Notes under the pieces: generated by a model
Told to the model about the DNA's origin: nothing
The model's database searches: none
Seen by the model: the letters and a program-made list of their open reading frames with translations, nothing else
Source: Oreocharis arfaki
Taxonomy: Eukaryota > Chordata > Aves > Passeriformes > Paramythiidae
Assembly (NCBI GenBank): GCA_013398015.1
Contig: VZRR01012433.1
Span: 62,001-126,000, forward strand
Reading direction: 5' to 3'
DNA length: 64,000 bases
Position numbers and translations under genes: made by a program
Shown: in pieces, positions 1 to 12,560 of the stretch
How positions within the stretch are numbered: the stretch's first letter is position 1
Layout: each line of letters starts with the position of its first letter

Positions 1-1500
1 GCCCATGGAATCACCATGGCATGCATCTGTAAGGGAGAGCATTACTGGAAGTGGCACTGAGTTCAGCATCGTGCATCTTTTTGTGATAACAAAAAAAAAG
101 GTGGGAGGATGCGCAGCCATAACCTGATGTACCTGGGAACAAAAAATGCTGTGCTTTAAATCCTGCTGTTGGTTGATGCAGCAACGTTAGTGAGAGACAT
201 AGGTGATTTTGCCAGTCACAGTGTTTTCAATCTGTTTTTATATGGCTAATTAGTAAAGAAAAAGGGTAATGAGTGGAATAAAAACATGACAACATTTCAT
301 TTCAGGGCTTGCTGTAAGGCGGCCTTAAAAAAAAAAAAAAGCACAGGCATTGCAAGGAGATAGGGCTTTTCTATTTCAGAATCCAGCAGAGTCCAATAAA
401 ATCAGGCAGATTGACAGGCACAAAGAATTACAGTCAATTTACTTTTGAAAATGAGTACCATTGGGTGGATAGTGGGTGGATTCACTCACTAAGTTCTTTC
501 TGGGGACTATTTGATCCAACTCTTCTATGTGATCATAGATATCATTGTAAAGTATCATCATACTGATGCATGATTTTTCACATTGCAATAATTAGGTGCT
601 GGGATGCTCGGTAAGTGCTGGGGAGAGCTTGGGCTGATCACAGTGACTACTGAGCTAAGAAAGCCACACTGCTGTGACGTATGTTTTCTTAACCTCTTGC
701 ACTTGGTTCTGGCAGGATGTTTTATGAAACGATCTTTTAAAACAGGTCCGTTGTGTAAATACAATCAAGAAGTTTGCTCATGAGTTAGAGTGGCTTATAA
801 AAAAAAAAGCACTGCACTGTTCAAACTATTAGTGGCCAGCACTAACCGTTTGAATAAATCTGTTGCGTAGGATTATGTGAGATGGAAGGTCCTCTGCAGA
901 GTGTCTGCCCGTGTCCTACCCCATGCTAGCAGGTTTGGAAAAACAAGTTGCATTAGCCCAGAACTAGTGGAGCCTAGCTAAGTCTAGCTCTCTCTCGTGT
1001 GGGTTTTGTCATGTCTAATAAACTTGCCTTTGGTAGAGACACTGATAAGGTCTTTCCTGTCAATGCCAGCTTGCAGGAAACTTGTAGAAAGCACATAACA
1101 GAAAAGATAAACTAAAACTGGGCAGTGGGCTCAATACACAATCACTGCACACACAGAAGCTTTGTTTCCCCAGAAACTCAAATACTTTTCGTGTCAAGCT
1201 CTCAGCTGAGAAGCTGTCTGGAAGGAGGAAGAGGAGAAGAGAGTGAAGGATAAAACCCAGTGTTAAATGTACGTTAATGGGTTCATAAGGGCAAACAGTA
1301 GCTGTGTGAGAGCAGAAATGCAAGGAGAGGTTTTCGGGGAGATTGCAGGAATCCGATCTCTTTGCATCATCCCTGTCCAGCCTTTAATTCTGCTTGACAA
1401 CTCCACTCTGCCACGCTTGGCTGGGGTATTAGAGAAGAGGGGAATTTTTTTTCCAATTCTTTCATTTTACTTCTTTTTCCTTTCTTTTTTTTCTCCCCTT
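1..1500. other. Non-coding flank, no gene seen
   Basis: All six frames are broken by frequent stops and no protein family is recognisable. The stretch holds A-runs at 91-99, 327-340 and 799-808 and a pyrimidine-rich segment near 1440-1500. I see no retroelement tail or target-site duplication around the A-runs, so they are treated as simple sequence. Confidence 0.7.
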
Positions 1501-2040
1501 TCTGGTCGTCCTTTCCAGAGCATCTCCTCTCTGCCTGCCTCAGCCTTGCTTGGCAGCAGTGCGCCTGCGTGCCGCAATGCCCTGAGCCGTGCTTAACGTG
1601 TCCCCAGGAAACCTGGCCCCACGTCCACTGGGACCGAATTTCAAGGCATATCCCTATTAGCTTATTTTGATGTTTTTATCTTTCCGTGATCGGGAACCAT
1701 TCTCTGCAGCCAAAACAGACACTTTCCCGATGGCATCGAGTGAATTTTTAGCTCTCCTCTGAGGAGAGGCCTTCAATAAAAGATGAGCCGCTTGCCACGC
1801 TGACTGGCTGGAGCTCTGTGGCGTCTCCGGCGGTTCCTGCCTCTTGCTGTAAGTTTACACTCGTATGAACATCGGCTCGGCTGCCCCGTGTTGCTGTAAG
1901 TGGAGGTTTGCACGCAAACATGGCCTCCACGAAAGCCACCTCAGGCAAAAGCACTTCCCCGTGCAGTGTTACCCGGCGTCTCCAGCGGGTAACTCTGCCA
2001 GCGGTTTGGCAGCGGGGCATGTTTTAGTCATGAGGGATGG
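1501..2040. promoter_or_regulatory. CpG-rich patch, candidate promoter or enhancer
   Basis: By hand count there are 29 CpG dinucleotides in these 540 bases, where most 60-base lines elsewhere have none or one. In 1801-2040 there are 67 C, 73 G and 15 CpG, giving 58% G+C and an observed/expected CpG ratio of about 0.74. That meets the usual island thresholds for composition, but the length is short. Two donor-like TTGCTGTAAGT motifs (1844-1854 and 1891-1901) lie inside it, as expected near the first exon of a plus-strand transcript. No TATA box or clear first exon is identifiable. It could also be an orphan CpG island or an enhancer. The strand is unknown. Confidence 0.4.
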
Positions 2041-5000
2041 GGGTCCCTTCCCTCCCACCTCCCCCCTGACCAGGGAGCGTGGCAGGTTTGCTCAAAGGCA
2101 CTTGAGAGCAGATTGCCTGTGATTTCTGAGAAGGGGCACATCGCCGCAAGGAAGTTTCACTCAGCTGTGGGAGTGTTTGTTGAAGGTTTGATACACGCAA
2201 ACCTTGTGTTCTGAAGAAACACCACGGAAGCCACGTCCCCCTCCTTTAACTCCTGAGCTCCCACCTCCAGTTGCTCCACTACGAAGAGATAAAATGTAAA
2301 TAAACCCGCCAGTTTTCTACTGCAGCCTGGGAGGAGCAGATCTGTGGGTCAGTCAGTTTCCTGTTCTACTAAAGCTGAAATGACTGAAAATCTATAGCAA
2401 ATTCCAGAATGGGGGGGCGGGTACACATGCACAATAAATCAGGTTAGGTTTTGTACCTGCTGAAACCTGCTGGGTTTCTTTTCTTCGTGAGGCTAATGCT
2501 TCTGTCTTGCTGCCCTTAATTACAGGTTGGGAAGCTCCTTGTTGCTTCAGGGCCACCCCTGCTCTGCGTCACAGACTAAGTGCTGGAAACGTCCCTAGGG
2601 TTCAGCAGCTCCCACCAGCTTACAGATTTTTGCCCGGAGTCTGTAAAATACAGGTGAAAAAATAGGGATCCTCCATGCCATAAACCCCACAACTTTTGGT
2701 TTCATCCAAGTTGCATGTTTTATGGGAAGTATGTGCAGAGGTGAGGAGGCTCCACAGGAGGCTTGGGGCAGAGGCGTGTGTGAAGAGGGCATGGAGAAGA
2801 GAAAAATTACTGTCCTGGCAAAGTTCTGTGACATTGGTGGAACCACACTCTAAGCTATTTCAGTAGTGTTGTACCCAAAATGGAGAGTAATTAGATCTAC
2901 GTGCCACTTACTTTCTTCGAGTTTCTACAACTGTTTAATGGGAATTTCAAACACAGGCTGAGACTGTCCTACATCCCAGGTGGAGAAAACTTGGCTGCAT
3001 AACAATTTCCGTGGGCTGTCCTGCTTGTTTCCCTGTGCCATGCAGCTATCTGCATCCAAGTTCTGGGGGAAGCAAATTTAAGAGACATATTTGAAAGCAA
3101 TATTGAACCAGGTTAGCAAAGGAGAAATGCTTGAAATTTTCAGGAGATGAGACCTGGGGTGTTTTAGGAGGCTGCAGGGCAAGGGGAGCCCCTGGAAGGG
3201 AAGAAGGAGCAGCAAAGAGGCTGAAGCTACTTAGCAAAAGGGGAGATGATTAGCTTTGCAATAAATTTGCAGGGGGACTGACTTTTTGGCCAAATATTTA
3301 ATTTTTCTTTAGCGGCTTATCCTTACACAGCTGTCAGCGCTGCAGCAAAGCATGTGGGAAAATGCTGCTGCTGAAAATGGGAGGTAACAAGGAGAAACTT
3401 TTCACAAGCAGGTAGCTTCTTAGGGTCTCAGGACTCACTGACTTTCAGTCAAGTTTCTTCAGTTACTTGGGGGCTTTTGAAAAATTACTGAAAGTCGCTC
3501 CCCTCTCATTATTGCAGGCTACCCAGCAGGTAGCTCAGGCTTCTATAATCCTTAAATCAAATATGACAGCTTCTCTCCTGTATTGGTTTTCATTTTCATA
3601 CCAACTTCAGGATGGATATTTCTCTTACTCCTTGTTGCCAGTGGACTGATGTTAACAATCTTAAAAGAAGCAAAAATTATTATCTGTTTTTGTATTCAGG
3701 CATGCCAGCTAATGCCAATTGCTGCAGCTTTGAGTAATTCTGGAGATTAAAAAGGCAGTGCTCTAAAAGGAAAGCCTGATACATGCTAAATGCAGTAGTA
3801 TTATTTATGACTGTGTTTGCTTTCTGTTTTCCAAAATCCCCTCCATAAAGTCAGCACTTGGCATTAAAATCTATCTTAAGATACCAGGCTGAAGTGTGTA
3901 AGGAAAAAAACAATAACTTCCAGCAGCACATTTTCATTACCCTGGAACTAAAAAAGTCCACTAAGAAATAGTGGAATGTTTCCTTGAAGCCTTTTTTTTT
4001 TCACCTTTCCATACATACTTTCTCAAGCAGTTTAATCAGGCAAAAGCTTACTTTATCATTATCATCTGACTTTTTTTTTTTATTCCTACAGGGGTTCCTG
4101 ACCTTTTGGGAAATTGCTTATTTAAAATGTTGCAAAGAAAGTGCTGTCAGTTATCTATTGGGTTTTATGTCATGATTTGGAAAAAACAGACTTTGATTTA
4201 CTTATGCCATTAGAGACTGCATGAAAGGAATAAATAAGCATTTTTCCATAGCATCGTTAAGTAAAACCAGTAGAGTGTGTCAGTCACTTTTTCCAGTTTG
4301 TGTACTCGAAAAAGTAGGCAAAAATATTAATTGGCTTGTTGATTATATTGATAGATCCAAAGCGATTTTAAATGCCTTGACCTGGTTAGTGAATATTTCC
4401 TCACTAAGACCAGTATTAAAAATTCTTTCCTATATAGCACTGTCCAAACTGCATAACCAGGAACGGGAATGGAGAGGTGCTCAGAGCCCGGTGCTGTGGG
4501 AAGAGGTGTGGCAGGGAATTGAAATGAAAAGGCAATTATTTCGTTTTTAAACCGATCTTTAAATAAACGCGAAGCTCTGCAGGACACAGTGAGAATCACC
4601 TTTTGGGGTCTGGGAGGGCGAGCACTGCCACCAAATATTTCTCTGCCCGGTTAATCCCTCTGGGAATTCTCATATGCTTAAAATGAGGTGCCTGCTTAAG
4701 TACCTTCCCCAGTCAGAGCCACGGCCAAGGAATAACAATGATGTCGATAGCAAATGCAGCAGGAAATAAGCTGAAGATCAGGAGCGTTCGGCACCCTGTG
4801 GCTACCCATGTCACCAGGCATTTGCATGTAATTTTTAAGACTTTCTCCTGCTCCCCACATTCCCCCACCACACGAAAGCTTTGGGCACAATCCTACTTTC
4901 ATTTCCCCTAAATAATTGTTTCAGCATATGCGGTGAATTTTTAAAGTAGAAAAAAAAGACCTTATAAATACATCTAGCATCCACTTCTCCATCGCTCCGT

Positions 5001-8000
5001 CCTTTCCTCATTGATTAGGAACTAGAGAGGCTAAAGAGGTGCTCACAAAGGACTGATTACAAAGTCAAGGAAAATGAGACATTCTCCAAGAGGGCTTCTC
5101 ATCTGCTGCTGTTTGTGCTACTGTGCTTTTCCTGCAACTCTGGACCATGCCTGTAATAGCTTTGCACCTTTATTTTATTTTTTTTTTTTCTGAATAACTC
5201 ACTGAACAGGATGCTTATTCTGGGAAGCTCCTTTGAGAGGCTGGAGGGATTTTTTAAGAGTCATTCCCTACGTGTTTAACATGAGCAAATATTTTAGAGC
5301 TCCACTTTGACAGTTCTAAGTAAATATAACTCTGGTTTCACTGCACAGAAAGAATCTAGACGTTTCACCTGTGGAATAAAAGAAGTGGTTTTCTTCTAGG
5401 CATTTATAACCCCTATCCTCTAAGCAAAACCTCTTTGCATTTTGTATTTTAGAAAGAGTTTACAGAAAGTGTTTACAAATTGCATCGTGTGCAGTCAGAG
5501 GTAGAATGTAGGCTGGCTGTATTTTGTGGGCATGATAAATACAGCTTTTGATGAGAGTCTCAGCTGTAGATGTTAAGTGAAGCAGAACAATAACAGCAAA
5601 AACTTCAAATTCGTGTTCTTTCACCTTCTCTCCAGATTCTCACTTGAGAATGAAAAATCAGCAGTAAGTGCAGACAACTGGACTGTGTTTTGTAATAGCA
5701 AAACATAACGTGGAATCTTCTCATTCGGGTAAAAAGAGGTTAAAAAATACCAGATTGTGGCATAATTACCAAATTACGACATGTAATTTGTAGGTTTAAC
5801 TTGCTAATTATGTGTGATACATGGGTTGTGAAGCAAGAATACCAAGCATTAGAAGCTTTCCTTTTGTCTTTGGAAATTTGTTTTGGTTAGGGGGAGGAAG
5901 GGGAAAAAAATCTCTCTTTACCACGTGCAACTGAGCCTTATTCTCTTGCGCCAGGTGGAATAAAAAGTAACTATACAGAGTGGTGGGTGATGTGTTCGTT
6001 TTAAGAGAAATAGAGGGTGTGATAGGCATTTCGCAGGGTTTAGATGCATCTAATGTATGTACATGTGCTTCTGTGAAAAAGAAATTCTTGGACTGAAGAT
6101 TAGCACCCTGAAGTTTTTATTGCTAGAGTGTGTTTCCAACGGCTGACAGGAGTGCCAGTGTTGATATTTAAGATGAATTCCTGAGTAAGTGCCAGCCTGT
6201 CTGCACAAACAGTTGCTCCACGGTTTTTTTTTTTTTCTCTGCTTTGTAAGTAACTGCCAGTATTTGCTAGCCAATATTAAGCAGGACTATTTACCTTGTC
6301 AAAATTGCATACTTTTAAATTAATTCAGAAGTAAGAAATATACTGTTCTCCCCTGCAGTTGATAGGCAGGGTTAATATCCTCGCAGCTGAAATCTGGGGA
6401 CTGGAGCAAAATGCAAATGGCCACGGAAAAGACGGCTTGAGAAAACGGCTGCGTGTGAACTTGACAGCGAGAGAAGCAAGAAGGAAAAAAATGACCTACA
6501 TTTTGCTAGGACAAAACCAGTCATTAATGAAAGAGAAGAGCATACAGTCATTTGTACTTTTATGTGTGTGCATTCATAATGCTCACACTTGCAGCAAACC
6601 CACAATCTGTCTTAAAAACCTTCTGAGGTATTAAATAGCTTTCTATACAGCAGATGCATTTGAACTGAATCTTCTAGGACTGCAGCAGTGGACTTGAAAA
6701 ACTCGGTCAATATTGGCAAAAATTGAAGCACTGCCGGTTTTGCTCATGCAGATGCAAATATTTCAGTTGTTAAGGGAGGTGCTTCTCTACAGCTTTTAGC
6801 TGTGTTTTAGTTAAAAACAAACCAACCTAAAACAAAAAATCCAACCTAAACCTGGCACCTATTTTCATTTGTATTTCAATTTTAAGAACTTGCGCCCCTT
6901 TGGAGAGGGAAGGGGGAATGTTGCAGCACACACTGATTAACCATTAGGAATAACAGAATGCACTCAAACGAAACCCTCTTCAGATCAATAGCAATCCTAA
7001 TGCAAGACAGATTTAAATTCACCTGAGAACTGTATTTTACCTTGGAGATAAGGGAAATGGTTGCACTGAGCTTAGTTGCATTAATAATAATAATTACATA
7101 TCGAATTAAATACATTCTGCCCCACATATGGCACATTGCAGCAGAAAAACCTTCATTAATAAGAGATGCAGAAATGTGTTGTATGGAAGAATGAAAACTG
7201 AACAGGGATTACAAAGTCACTGTTTTGTTTGCAGGTTACCCTGACTCTGCTGTTATTTTTTTCCTCCCATAAATTCAAACTCTTAAAGAAAACTGATTAT
7301 GACGGTATTTATTGTTACTGGAAACAAGAGTTACAGGCCGTATTGTTGTACCTTGGAAATTTAAGCAGCTCAGAGTCTAGAGCACATGTAGGAGGACCAG
7401 TACAGCAATTAAGGGACATCTCAATCATTCACAGCAATCTTTATTTCAGGGAACTGTATCCATGCTCGAAAGCCTAAGAAATAAACATGTATAGTTCAGA
7501 GAATAGGTGGCAAATGCGCATTCTGAAACAGAGGAAAGGCTGAAATTGAAATGTCATAACCAGACAGGCAGATGCAGTTTCCAGCGTGCTCTTGTAATTG
7601 CAGATGCGTTCTTGTGATAGCAGAGCCACTTTCTCAGTCTTGCTTATTTTCTCTTTGGTCTGGTGTTTGGAGCCAGAAATACCTCAGGTCAGTAACATTC
7701 TTACTGTCAGAAGTAAGTTCTGCTCTGACTGCAGCTTGACGTGGGGGGGGGGTGTGGAATCCTTCCACAACATGGGGGCATTGAACAAATATTGAAGGAG
7801 AAGGGGTAACAGAGAGCCTGGAGAAGCTATGCTGCAGGCAAATACTCTGCTGCTATCTAAGGGAGAAAGTGAGGCATCCTGGGCTGCTCCCGCCTTTCCC
7901 AGTTTCTTTATAGGGTGTGGATTTCAGGGGTGTAAATCTCCCTGGCTAAACTCTTGTGTTTGTTCATTTACATGAGATATTCTCACAGTAGGGACAGCAG

Positions 8001-9946
8001 AATCTGAGCGGCTTTCCCGTGTTTGAGTTGCATGTGTAGATACCCTCATAGCTCCATTTTCCCCAGCTAATATTGGTTTCCCTGTGCAAGCCATGTTTGT
8101 ACGAGGAGGGTTCACCTTTCAGGCACACCCCTCATGTCCTCCACAGAGAAAGGAGAACCATCTCCTGGACATTGTTGCTTTAATAAGGGGAAGTGCTGAC
8201 CTTCCAACATACGTCATAATTTATCCATTTTTTTCCACCGTTTTACCTTGCGTGGCTCAGCATGAGTGGAACGTGTTTGATTTGATCTTAATTATTTTTT
8301 TTTAGATATCTTAAATCTCAGATGTTGAGATGATTTACATTAATTAAACTTCGATTGGCTCTAAAATTGTCATGTATCAATTTCAGCAGCATTTATAGAG
8401 AACAAGATAGAGGATTTAAATTACACACCATATGGGGCAATGCTAGGGACATTTGCTATTGTGTTAATTGCTTAGAGCTACATTTTCTATCCTCCTTCCT
8501 AGTGAGACATTTGCTCTCATTCTTGCTGAATTAGGTGAAGAGTTTCTTGCTTAAATGAAGTAAGCACAGATTTCTCCTCCTCCTGCTGGCTTTTGCTCTG
8601 CTGCAAGGATCAGCTTTTTGGAGGGGCTCTGCTGCCATTAGCACCAGCCTCACCTCTGCCTTTGCTGGGAGGCAGAGGAAAAGGTGTCTGAGGGGACCCT
8701 GGCTGACAAACCAGGATCCCACCAAATCCGCTTGGGGATAAAGAGCCTGCTAACTGTGAAAATAAGTAGCCTTCTTCACTGCCAAAGTGGAGAGGGGCAT
8801 GCTTTGTGGGGTCCTGAAATGACCCTGAATTTTCCAGCCACAGTTCTGAGAGCTGTCATCACAGTTGTGTCTCGGCTTTGTTGGCACGACAGGGACAAGC
8901 CCAGCAAGTGGTCCCCACTCTGCTTCTGCTGTGGGGGAATTAACATTTGCAAGGTGCAGATACCAGTTTGCAGGTCTGTGCTGAGTGTTGGTAAAGCTGT
9001 GCCAGACATGCCGCTGGGAAAGCGGCTTGAGTCAAAACCAGTAGGCTCCTAGGGACAAATCTGTACAAATAGGGGTCACGGATGCCACAACTGGTCTGGG
9101 AAGAAAGGGCTTTCCAGAGGGACCTGCAAGGCAACATCACCCTTTTCCTAAAGTTTGCAAGTGATGTTCTGAGCGAGCCTACTGAAGTGTTTTAATCTGG
9201 GGGAAATCAGATTTAAATGCCTTAACAGCTCAAAGGATATAAACTAGTGAGTAGCATCATCTTGAGAATTTTGGGATTAGGGATCTACTCCTTGGTGCAA
9301 CATCTCACTTTTCCTTGTCTATTTAAAAAGGTCCACATCCTTCTAGAAGTAAGAGACAGAGAAGGGGTCAGATGGTTAGAGGAAAATTATTCAGTATGCT
9401 CAGCAAAGCTTTCCTCCAGCAAAGCTCACCTCTCCAGGTGAGCCCTCAACACCTGAAGAGGATGAAACCAGAGGTCTTAGTCCCAGTCTCTGAATCCCTG
9501 CCAGACAGAAACTTTTGCAAAAAAACCCTTCCAAATATCAGTACAAATCAGTTTTTGCCTTGCAAGATCAGAAAGCACTTGAAAGTTTCCCCAGAACTGG
9601 GTTCAAAGAAGTGGGGAAATAAAACACAAAGATGTTAGGGAGGTGTTACATGCAGCTGTATCTACTGGTTTGCAGAACCTTTCTGCTTCTGTCTGGTGCT
9701 TCCTGCTTGGCAATATTGTAATGGGATTCTCCCATATTAATATTTTAAACGAATAAATAAATATCTGATGAGATACTGTGGATCTCTGCAATCTTCTCAT
9801 AAGTTCTGTGGAAGGCAAAAAGAGAATTAAAGATGAGACTAAAACAGCCTGGGTGATGTATTTCTCTGGGATGTGGTAAAGTCTCTAGGTATTTATGCTC
9901 TGCTGTTGATGTTACAAGTTACATCTATATTAAAAAGCATGTGGTG
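2041..9946. other. Unique non-coding sequence, no gene seen
   Basis: Short random frames only. Simple-sequence landmarks are T-runs at 4071-4081, 5178-5189 and 6224-6236 and a run of ten G at 7743-7752. The T-run at 4071 ends in a splice-acceptor-like TACAG at 4087-4091, but no convincing exon follows. I recognise no CR1, LTR or DNA transposon here, although strongly decayed copies could be missed by eye. Confidence 0.6.
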
Positions 9947-9994
9947 TTCTCTTTCTCTCCCTCCCTCCCTCTCCCTCTCTCTTTCTCCCCCTCT
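9947..9994 (+). repeat. Pure polypyrimidine tract, 48 bp
   Basis: Forty-eight consecutive C/T bases built from degenerate CTCC and CTTT units. Tracts like this can adopt triplex (H-DNA) structures or act as GAGA-type protein-binding sites on the opposite strand. Nothing nearby indicates a polypyrimidine tract serving a real exon: the downstream sequence has no AG acceptor with an open exon. Confidence 0.8.
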
Positions 9995-11499
9995 ATCTGT
10001 AAAGGCCATGCAGGCTGTCTTTCATCAAGGAGGGTCCCGATTTCTGCTAGAACTGTTGTGATAATAATGATAGTCCATGGCAGCATACTGTTTTTAAAGC
10101 ATCAATGGTTCATATGTTTTCACTTAATTTGGGTTGAATCTGTTTTAGCAAATAAATCAGCTGTAGGAGGATCTTTTCTTCCTGATATTTTGGGGAAATG
10201 TAAAGCATTTTTTTCCTCTCTGGCTCTGCATTGCAGAGTCCAGTTCTGGCATGAAGGGGTGCTGAGCCTCTATCCGCAGTTAGCAAGAAGGGCAGGGTGA
10301 GAAAAGATGATGGAAAGAAACTACCCTATCTCCATCAATAGAAGTGTAACCTCCAAAAGCCTGTGAGAAATGCTGCTGTACTCCAGGACAAATATTAATA
10401 TTAATCCCAACATTATAACTGCATCATTTAGCTGTTAACATAGATCACACCTGCTACACCGAGTTTATTCATAAAATGAAGTCCCTGGCTTCTACAGGAC
10501 TGTGCAGGAGCCTCAGGAGTACCCTGCATTGGCCTGACTCTTCCTAAATCAGGAGACCTTGCACAGACATTGCCAGGGCCAGGCATTTAGACAGCTCCTT
10601 CCCCTTCCATCCAGATGTGCTGGAGATTAAAGATTTGGAGTTAAATTATGTTCTGTCTCAGATGTGAACATTTCCAGAGGTCCAGGACCCTATTCACTTC
10701 AGTGCTAGTGTGAAAAGGATTAGTTATTTTAGGTACAACCACTGCATCTTGAAAGTTTCTCCAAATGAAGTCAGGTGTGAACTAAAAAACCTTTCTTCAT
10801 TTAGAAATGAAAAGCATGTTTCTTCTATTTTTTCTGCATGAGAAAATACATTAATCTTTCCCTGCTGTACAGTACCATATGAGTTTGTAGGGGACTGGGG
10901 GAAGAGGATGGGTAACCCCCCAAAACTTGTTATTTATAGGTATCTCTGTCATGTCAGCTGTGACAAAACATGACCGAGATTTCTTTGAGTAAATTCCATA
11001 TTTAGGTGCATTATTTGTTTCCTGTATCTAACATGGGGTTTTGTTCGATATTTCTAAATGGCAAACATTTTTCTTGATGCAAAATGTACAATTGACAAAT
11101 GGCCGTTGGGAAAAGCAGCATTATTTTCACCAGGAAAACTCTTAATAAGAATAAACTATGACATTTAGTCATTTTTCAAAGTGTTTCTCGCTGAAACTTT
11201 AATAACCTCCTGCTACATATCCTAAGTCATTGCTCAGCACCTACTGTGAGCCTTCCTAGCAGGCAGCTGCGTTTTGCAGGCAGATGGAAAAGTCTCATCA
11301 TATTTCGGCCAGGTTCTGCCTTTGACCTTCAGCTGCCTGCAGACAGAAAGCTCCCAGCTCAATGCTGGAACCCTGTGGCCTCCAGAGCCATCAGCTCCCC
11401 TGCTGCTGGAGCGAGGAGCCACGGGAGGGGATAATTGCTGTGCAGTTTCCAAAGCGTTTTTCTGCTATCTGCTTCCGTGTTTGTGCACCGCATTTCTGG
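9995..11499. other. Non-coding sequence, no gene seen
   Basis: No repeat family or coding exon is recognisable. The short overlapping frames at 11234-11592 arise where base composition lowers stop density and are not supported by any family resemblance. Confidence 0.6.
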
Positions 11500-11860
11500 C
11501 TACCTGTATTCATCAAATTCGAGCTTGGAATAGGCTATTGGCTGCACGCTAATAACCCCTTGTTCTTTAATGTTCTCTTTCTAGTTAATTAATCTATTTA
11601 TGATAATAGTATGTCTCATTTTGTGCTTTCACTCTAGAGGGTGTGTTTGTATTATCCTGCTATATAATGTTGACTGGTCCTATTATCATTTATCATTAAA
11701 GGCAGCAGTAACACTCTGGCCTGGCCTGCCAATAATTTTTCAATTAATTGCTTAGTGGTTGCTTTTTCTCCCCTTTTGGTTTTTGCTAGTGAGTACAAGG
11801 TCTTTAAGCTACCCATCGGACTTTTTTTAAACTTTGCAACTTTTTGCAAGCTTTTTTTAT
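11500..11860. promoter_or_regulatory. AT-rich candidate conserved non-coding element
   Basis: An AT-rich block dense in TAAT-core motifs, including the 8-bp palindrome TTAATTAA at 11585-11592 and the 10-bp palindrome CAATTAATTG at 11741-11750. Further sites are CTAATAACC and TTATCATTAAAGG. It is not a simple repeat. Such composition, flanked by ordinary sequence, is typical of developmental enhancers in vertebrate gene deserts, but conservation cannot be tested here, so the call is an inference. Confidence 0.25.
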
Positions 11861-11879
11861 GCTGAGGTATCTGAAGCCT

Positions 11880-12560
11880 GTGGTGTGTGGAAAGGACACA
11901 GCAGGGCAGGCAGGCAGAGTGGGCTGTGGGGAAAGCATCCAGGAGAGCAGGCAGGCAGGGCTGTGAGCCAGCAGTGCTTTGGGTTACCCTCCCAGGTCCA
12001 CCCCTTCTGGGAACTGGAGCCTGCAAAGGGCAGCCCAGCAGGCTGACAGCCCCAAGTCTGTGTCTGGCAGGTGGGACACTCAGGCCTGGGGGCTGGGATA
12101 CATCATAAAATTTCAAGAGATGGCTGCAGCCTTGGACATTACCATGGAGTGTCTGAGAATGGTGTTGCTGAATGCAAGTCCCTGGGTTTTGCGGATAGGC
12201 GATCGCCCCGCAGAACAGGGTGGCAGCAACAAGCTGCAGCAGTAGGTTTGTATATGCAAAGCTTTGCTTTAGCCCAGCTATAGTCTGTCCCCCTGGCCAT
12301 GGGGCAGCTGTTCGCATGTGGAGTTCCCACTAACATCGAACTCAGGGGGGCCATTCCTAGTGTCTGCACCCACCCTGGATTATTGTGGAACGTTAAACAA
12401 GGGCACGTGTTTGGCACCAGCAGCATACTGCTCCCAACTTCCACTCTGCCACCTTGGCACACGTGCTGCAAAGGACCACAGCCACTGCCTAATGCATCTG
12501 TGCCTTGGCTGGCCAGGCTGCTGGATTAATGCTTGCATTTGTCTGCATTTCAGCCCTCTG
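11880..12560. other. GC-rich, CpG-poor block, no gene assigned
   Basis: Locally G/C-rich sequence with GCAGG-type short repeats near 11900-11960. CpG is scarce apart from a small cluster around 12195-12215, so it does not look like an unmethylated island. Low stop density produces overlapping frames on both strands, including most of a 221-codon minus-strand frame (11652-12317). None resembles a known protein. Confidence 0.5.

Noticed and set aside
4071..4175. Acceptor-like T-run and TACAG followed by an open frame
   Set aside because: No adequate donor and no compositional sign of coding. T-runs followed by AG are common.
7743..7752. Run of ten G as a possible G-quadruplex
   Set aside because: A single homopolymer without three further G-tracts is weak quadruplex evidence.
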